9,036 bases of DNA, from contig JACNFL010000194.1 of the NCBI GenBank assembly GCA_014384685.1, positions 1 through 9,036 on the forward strand. The letters run 5' to 3'. Shown one piece after another: positions 5,869 through 9,036 of this stretch. Source of the DNA: Methanobacteriota archaeon. Lineage in GTDB: Archaea > Thermoplasmatota > Poseidoniia > Poseidoniales > Thalassarchaeaceae. The notes under the pieces are model-generated. The model saw only the letters and a program-made list of their open reading frames with translations, made no database searches and was not told where the DNA came from. How positions within the stretch are numbered: the stretch's first letter is position 1; each line of letters starts with the position of its first letter. The position numbers were made by a program, and so were the translations under genes.

Positions 5869-6410
5869 GCCTTCTTTGGAAGCCAAACGCTAACGCACCT
5901 TTGTGGGATGCTGCAGATGAGGATGAGCCAAACGGGCCATTCTTTGACAACCTTGAGTTGGCGCACATCAGGCAATCAGGTCCAACCTGTGTGCCAACCA
6001 CATTGGCGATGCTGGCTAGAGCCACAGGAGCAGATGTTGCGCCTGAGGATTTCATGCCTCTCATCAATTCACAATCACCACATTCGTGGTCGAAAGCACT
6101 AGCACCCTACGGATTGCAATTGGCGTACTGTAACAACGATTTGAGGAGACTTGAGTACTATATTGACGAGCTCATAGAACACGATGACTTGTTCTTGCTG
6201 TGCTTCTACTCTCAAGACCCAACTTATGAGCCAGATGAGAATGGTAAATTATGCACAGCACACATTGTAACGATGCACAAGGATGTCATCATTGACACCG
6301 CCAAAGGAGATAGGTATGCACAAGGCAAGGCCAGAGATTATCACAGACTGGCAAGACAAACAAAAAGAATATTCAGAGTTGTACCGAAAGGATATGGGAG
6401 GTGTTTATGA
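5865..6410 (+). CDS. C39/papain-like cysteine peptidase
   Basis: The protein is 181 aa. Residues 35-50 carry the nucleophile region of a papain-like or C39-like peptidase: Q37 (oxyanion hole) and C42 in QSGPTCVPTTLAML, at the start of a helix. The other expected residues follow: H133 in CTAHIVTMH, and D144 in VIIDTAKGD. This gives a plausible Cys-His-Asp triad in the correct order and spacing. There is no signal peptide, membrane segment or ABC domain, so it is a stand-alone cytoplasmic domain rather than a C39 transporter. The first 30 residues are acidic and rich in Trp and Pro, possibly a regulatory segment. The start is fixed by GGAGG at 5853-5857, 7 nt upstream, and the ATG overlaps the previous stop. 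All 11 arginines are AGR. It could process the tagged neighbours; a structural C39-like domain or transglutaminase-like fold is also possible. Confidence 0.77.
   Translation: MSLLWKPNANAPLWDAADEDEPNGPFFDNLELAHIRQSGPTCVPTTLAMLARATGADVAPEDFMPLINSQSPHSWSKALAPYGLQLAYCNNDLRRLEYYIDELIEHDDLFLLCFYSQDPTYEPDENGKLCTAHIVTMHKDVIIDTAKGDRYAQGKARDYHRLARQTKRIFRVVPKGYGRCL
6397..6402 (+). promoter_or_regulatory. RBS deciding the start of the gene after the peptidase
   Basis: GGAGGT lies 7 nt before ATG 6410 and 4 nt before ATG 6407, inside the last codons of the peptidase gene. Spacing like that of the other cassette genes favours 6410, which shares its A with the peptidase stop (TGATG). A GTG at 6401 overlaps the RBS and is unlikely to be used. 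Confidence 0.55.
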
Positions 6411-6796
6411 TGAAAAATAATCTTCGAATCGTGTACCCCGCTTGTGGTCGAGATTTCTGGAATGGTGGTGGCCTGGGTGGTTCGCTACACTTGATTCGGG
6501 ATGCAATCCATGGCGAAGGGGCCATCACCGATGAAGTCCCCACTTCATTGGATATCGTCTATTGTGACATTGACCCTAATATCGACCTACACAGGGTTAG
6601 GAGAGAAGTCAACCGACTATTTTCCCTACCAAATCGACCCAATCATCGACGTGAGCGAAATTTACTCGAATCGACTACACAGTTGCATTTCGGCCCCCCA
6701 CCAACACAGGAAGGCTTCCTCTTCGAACATCCAGAAGGAGAGAGTGGAAGCGGAACACATGGGCCTTGGAGATGGTCGGTCAAGTTCAAGATGTGA
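6410..6796 (+). CDS. Unknown protein, probably frameshifted after about residue 63
   Basis: The frame gives 128 aa. Residues 1-60 read like a Rossmann-type N-terminus: LRIVYPACGRDFW with a glycine-rich GGGLGG, then a helix, then IVYCDIDPN as a second strand ending in acidic residues. This recalls SAM-dependent methyltransferases only loosely, and I do not assign the function. After about position 6595 the frame becomes basic and Pro-rich, and the +1 frame looks better coding (see findings). The stop at 6794-6796 overlaps the next frame. Arginine codons here are mainly CGA/CGN, unlike the five preceding genes, so this gene may have another origin. A strong RBS and a TGATG overlap link it to the peptidase gene. 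Confidence 0.55.
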   Translation: MKNNLRIVYPACGRDFWNGGGLGGSLHLIRDAIHGEGAITDEVPTSLDIVYCDIDPNIDLHRVRREVNRLFSLPNRPNHRRERNLLESTTQLHFGPPPTQEGFLFEHPEGESGSGTHGPWRWSVKFKM

Positions 6797-7053
6797 TCAT
6801 CCGATTTCGATACTTCTCTGCTGGTTACCAGCAGGTGATGAATTACCTGTACTCAACAGGCTGGACTTTGGGTGAGGATGATGTAATTCTACTAGGCAGT
6901 AACTGGCGATATTATGGTGAGGGTGGACAGAATCTGCACACCATTTTTCAAGCACCCCTAAACAAATTCTTCAACGGGAAAACCAAGGTCATTACTCGAT
7001 TCACTACGAGAAGATATCACCAAGGATTTTGGGAACCAGAGATAATCCATTAA
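6772..7053 (+). CDS. Unknown 93-aa protein, possibly the 3' part of the preceding gene
   Basis: The frame reads 93 aa from ATG 6772. A TTG at 6766 is an alternative, and the frame is open back to 6655. The sequence looks like real protein: VIIRFRYFSAGYQQVMNY, then GEDDVILLGSNWRYY, then an aromatic, basic C-terminus. No usable SD precedes 6772, since GGAG directly abuts the ATG, whereas the other overlapping cassette starts have one at 7-8 nt. This supports its being the end of a gene that begins at 6410 and has lost frame. Arginine codons are mostly CGA with two AGA. It ends 7 bp before the convergent threonine aldolase stop. No family was recognised. Confidence 0.55.
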   Translation: MVGQVQDVIIRFRYFSAGYQQVMNYLYSTGWTLGEDDVILLGSNWRYYGEGGQNLHTIFQAPLNKFFNGKTKVITRFTTRRYHQGFWEPEIIH

Positions 7054-7057
7054 GTAA

Positions 7058-7076
7058 TGCTCAACTTAACTGAGCA
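7058..7076. terminator. Hairpin between convergent genes, probable bidirectional terminator
   Basis: TGCTCA and TGAGCA form a perfect 6-bp stem around a 7-nt loop, directly at the meeting point of the plus-strand cassette and the minus-strand aldolase gene. The aldolase stop codon lies inside it. An alternative pairing, TTAAGT with ACTTAA, overlaps it. It lacks a long T tract, so its strength is uncertain. Confidence 0.4.
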
Positions 7077-8137
7077 AAGGCATTGATTGCCGCATCAACA
7101 TCCTCGTCAGTAACATGAAGATGGAACACTGCTCGTAATGAAGTAGGAGAAATATCAAACAAATCCACACCTTGGTCAGCTAACCCTTGAACGGCCTGTT
7201 CTGCGTCTTGGCCATCAGTGAGCATGACATAGGCCATGTTTGTTTGAACTGCGGATAAATCAACTCTAAATCCATCCATTTCGTTCACTGCCTCACCAAA
7301 TCTTCGTGCCCTTGCATGGTCATCCGCGAGCCGCTCAACATTATTTTCCAGTGCGTATATCCCTGCTGCTGCGATAATTCCTGCTTGTCTCATGCCGCCA
7401 CCAAACATCTTTCTCCATCGATGTGCTTGAGCGATAAAATCTGAACTCCCTACAATAAGAGAGCCAACCGGTGCGCCCAAACCCTTTGACAAACAAATAG
7501 AAACAGAATCACACTTCTCTACCAACCGCGCTGCTGAAATCCCGCTAGCAACCGCGGCATTGAACAAACGAGCCCCATCCATGTGAACGGCACAGCCCCG
7601 AGCCTTAGCAATTTCACAAATCTCGTCAATCACTTCGACAGGGTAACAAGAACCACCACCACGGTTTGAGGTATTCTCTATGCACACTAGAGTAGCGTCT
7701 GGATAGTGACCTTGTGAGCCCTCTGACTTGCGAATCGCACCCCCAACATCTGTTGCGGAAATTATCCCTAATGGGCCGCTTACCCGGGCTACCGAGCAAC
7801 CGCAAAGCGCAGCATAACCCCCGCCTTCGTAAGTGTAAATGTGGCTATGCTTTTCCAAAACTATCTCATCACCAGGATTTGTATGAGCACGTACCGCTAC
7901 CGCGTTTGCCATTGTACCTGATGAAACAAACAAAGCAGCCTCTTTCCCAAGCATCTTCGCAGCAAGTGCTTCCAATGCCTTGACTGTCGGGTCATCACCA
8001 AGAACATCATCTCCAACAGGAGCTGTGGAAATCATTTGCCGCATTGCCGCAGTAGGTTGAGTGACCGTATCCGAACGCAGGTCAATTCGGTCAGTTGAGT
8101 ACTCGCGCATTGAACTCGGGGTGTGGTCTTTGTTCAT
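7061..8137 (-). CDS. ltaE: Low-specificity L-threonine aldolase
   Basis: This PLP-dependent fold-type I enzyme splits L-threonine or allo-threonine to glycine and acetaldehyde. At 358 aa it is about the usual family length. The family start IDLRSDTVTQPT lies near the N-terminus. The stacking His is in EKHSHIYTYEGGG (about H98). HMDGARLFN gives the Asp that binds the pyridine nitrogen and the following Arg (about D187, R190). The Schiff-base lysine is K218 in SICLSKGLGAPVGS, and RAVFHLHVT supplies the late Arg expected to bind the carboxylate. All key residues are present. Starts at ATG 8137 or ATG 8110 are possible; the second leaves eight residues before IDLRSD, closer to typical family members, and neither has an SD. 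It follows the exporter gene by 16 bp, probably in one operon. Arginine codons are mixed CGN and AGR, as expected for the chromosome. Confidence 0.95.
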   Translation of the reverse strand: MNKDHTPSSMREYSTDRIDLRSDTVTQPTAAMRQMISTAPVGDDVLGDDPTVKALEALAAKMLGKEAALFVSSGTMANAVAVRAHTNPGDEIVLEKHSHIYTYEGGGYAALCGCSVARVSGPLGIISATDVGGAIRKSEGSQGHYPDATLVCIENTSNRGGGSCYPVEVIDEICEIAKARGCAVHMDGARLFNAAVASGISAARLVEKCDSVSICLSKGLGAPVGSLIVGSSDFIAQAHRWRKMFGGGMRQAGIIAAAGIYALENNVERLADDHARARRFGEAVNEMDGFRVDLSAVQTNMAYVMLTDGQDAEQAVQGLADQGVDLFDISPTSLRAVFHLHVTDEDVDAAINAFAQLS

Positions 8138-8153
8138 AGCGAGTGCGCTTGAT

Positions 8154-9036
8154 TCATTCTTCAGAATCAAGTGTTGGTTTTGGAATTAATCCGAACAAAC
8201 TAAACAACGCTGGCAACAATATGATGCTTGAAATTAATGCCAAAAGAATGGCAACTACAAATGCTTGACCAAATAATCTGAGTGGAAGTAGTGATGAAAG
8301 ATTGAGTACTGCAAAACCACCTGCAGTAGTTAATGCCGCACCCATCATAGCGCGGCCTGTTGTTGCATTTGTCTTTGAGACCCAAGCCGATGTGCCAGCT
8401 GATGGATCGTGTTCTATTTCTTCATCAAGTCGGGTAACAAAGTGAACTGAATAATCAACGCCTAGACCCAATGTCAGTGCACCAATAGTTACTGTCTGTG
8501 AATTAAGTTGGTAACCTGTCCAACCCATTAAGCCGTATACCCACAAAACCACAACTGCAAGAGGGATCCACATTGTGAAACCTTTGACAATGCCTTTCAC
8601 CTTATTTTCCTCACGTGACACGTTAATTAGAATTAAAGTAAAGAGAATTACAGTTGCTACAATCGCAGTGGATGCAACTGATGAAAATGCTACATCTTCT
8701 GATACTTGAGCGAGAATTAAGCCACGACCAGATAACCTAAACTCACCATGCTCTGATAATGAATCAGACAATTCATCAACAAAATTGACCGTGGCTTTCC
8801 AATCAGTAGTAGATGTCTGGAATGAAATAACGCTCTGTTGACCATCTGGAGAAAGATAACGGAATGAAATATCTCGACCTGTTTCATTGTTTAGCAACCA
8901 AGATTCTAATTCCACATAAGATTGTTCACTTCCCAAAGATGAGAGTAATGATTGCAATTCTGGATTTCTAGACGATTCAATTTCAAGAATGGCCCATAAT
9001 CCCTCATGGACATATATTTTAGAATTGGAATTAATA
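8154..9036 (-). CDS. RND/MMPL-type membrane exporter, C-terminal part (5' end beyond right edge)
   Basis: The frame stays open to the right edge, so the 5' part is missing; 293 residues are visible. The first 110 or so form an extracytoplasmic domain. Then come about five membrane segments: around STAIVATVILFTLILI, WIPLAVVVLWVYGLMGW, TIGALTLGLGVDYSVHFV, MMGAALTTAGGFAVLNL and LFGQAFVVAILLALISSII. The fourth-helix motif GLGVDYSVHF, followed by a charged loop (RLDEE), is diagnostic of RND superfamily 'predicted exporters' (MMPL/HAE3-like), and the Asp is the usual proton-relay residue. The protein ends in a short polar tail (LDSEE). The substrate cannot be told; lipid or hopanoid-type transport is common in relatives. 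Threonine aldolase follows 16 bp downstream on the same strand. Confidence 0.92.
   Translation of the reverse strand, partial: INSNSKIYVHEGLWAILEIESSRNPELQSLLSSLGSEQSYVELESWLLNNETGRDISFRYLSPDGQQSVISFQTSTTDWKATVNFVDELSDSLSEHGEFRLSGRGLILAQVSEDVAFSSVASTAIVATVILFTLILINVSREENKVKGIVKGFTMWIPLAVVVLWVYGLMGWTGYQLNSQTVTIGALTLGLGVDYSVHFVTRLDEEIEHDPSAGTSAWVSKTNATTGRAMMGAALTTAGGFAVLNLSSLLPLRLFGQAFVVAILLALISSIILLPALFSLFGLIPKPTLDSEE

Noticed and set aside
6501..6875. Independent 124-aa gene in the middle frame
   Set aside because: It has no RBS or plausible start and overlaps both neighbours; its central part fits better as the middle of a frameshifted gene.
4015..7060. Integrative element with att sites at the tRNA
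   Set aside because: No integrase gene is present in the window, and I found no repeat of the tRNA 3' end downstream. Foreign origin rests on codon use only.
1..9036. CRISPR array
   Set aside because: No regularly spaced direct repeats are visible anywhere in the window.

Overview
The window looks like chromosomal DNA of an archaeon, most likely an uncultivated marine Thermoplasmatota-like (MGII/Poseidoniales-type) lineage. This is an inference from three things: a TATA-like box 26-27 nt before a probable leaderless start, chromosomal genes without Shine-Dalgarno (SD) sites, and an RND/MMPL-type exporter next to a threonine aldolase. No marker gene fixes the taxonomy, so the assignment is tentative.

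Left third (1-3404, minus strand): two large genes of unknown function run leftwards. The first-transcribed one (1623-3386) is complete. The second (1-1536) runs off the left edge but is open for all 512 codons. The two proteins are diverged tandem paralogues, each with an N-terminal CxxC...CxxC zinc ribbon and several aligned C-terminal blocks.

Centre left (3405-4090): a gene-free stretch of about 520 bp holds several hairpins and palindromes and perhaps a structured RNA. It is followed by two tandem plus-strand tRNA-Arg genes, anticodons UCG and GCG. The second has an encoded CCA and an irregular D arm.

Centre right (4116-7053, plus strand): a tight cassette of small genes starts 25 bp after the second tRNA. 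In order these are an aromatic-rich 109-aa protein, a GNAT-like acetyltransferase, a 244-aa unknown, a 65-aa helical protein, a C39/papain-like cysteine peptidase, and one or two unknowns (6410-7053) that look like a single gene split by frame changes. Most of these genes overlap or abut, and most starts have an SD site 7-8 nt upstream. The first five use only AGA/AGG for arginine (35 of 35 by hand count), unlike the flanking genes. The cassette therefore looks foreign, perhaps viral or mobile, although no integrase or att repeat is visible. The 244-aa and 65-aa proteins end in the same motif, WPxxxxEDWE, and lie directly before the peptidase gene. This is the best candidate here for an undescribed system.

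Right third (7061-9036, minus strand): the C-terminal half of an RND/MMPL-type membrane exporter (cut by the right edge) is followed 16 bp later by a low-specificity L-threonine aldolase. These look like ordinary chromosomal genes in one operon. A short hairpin separates them from the convergent cassette.
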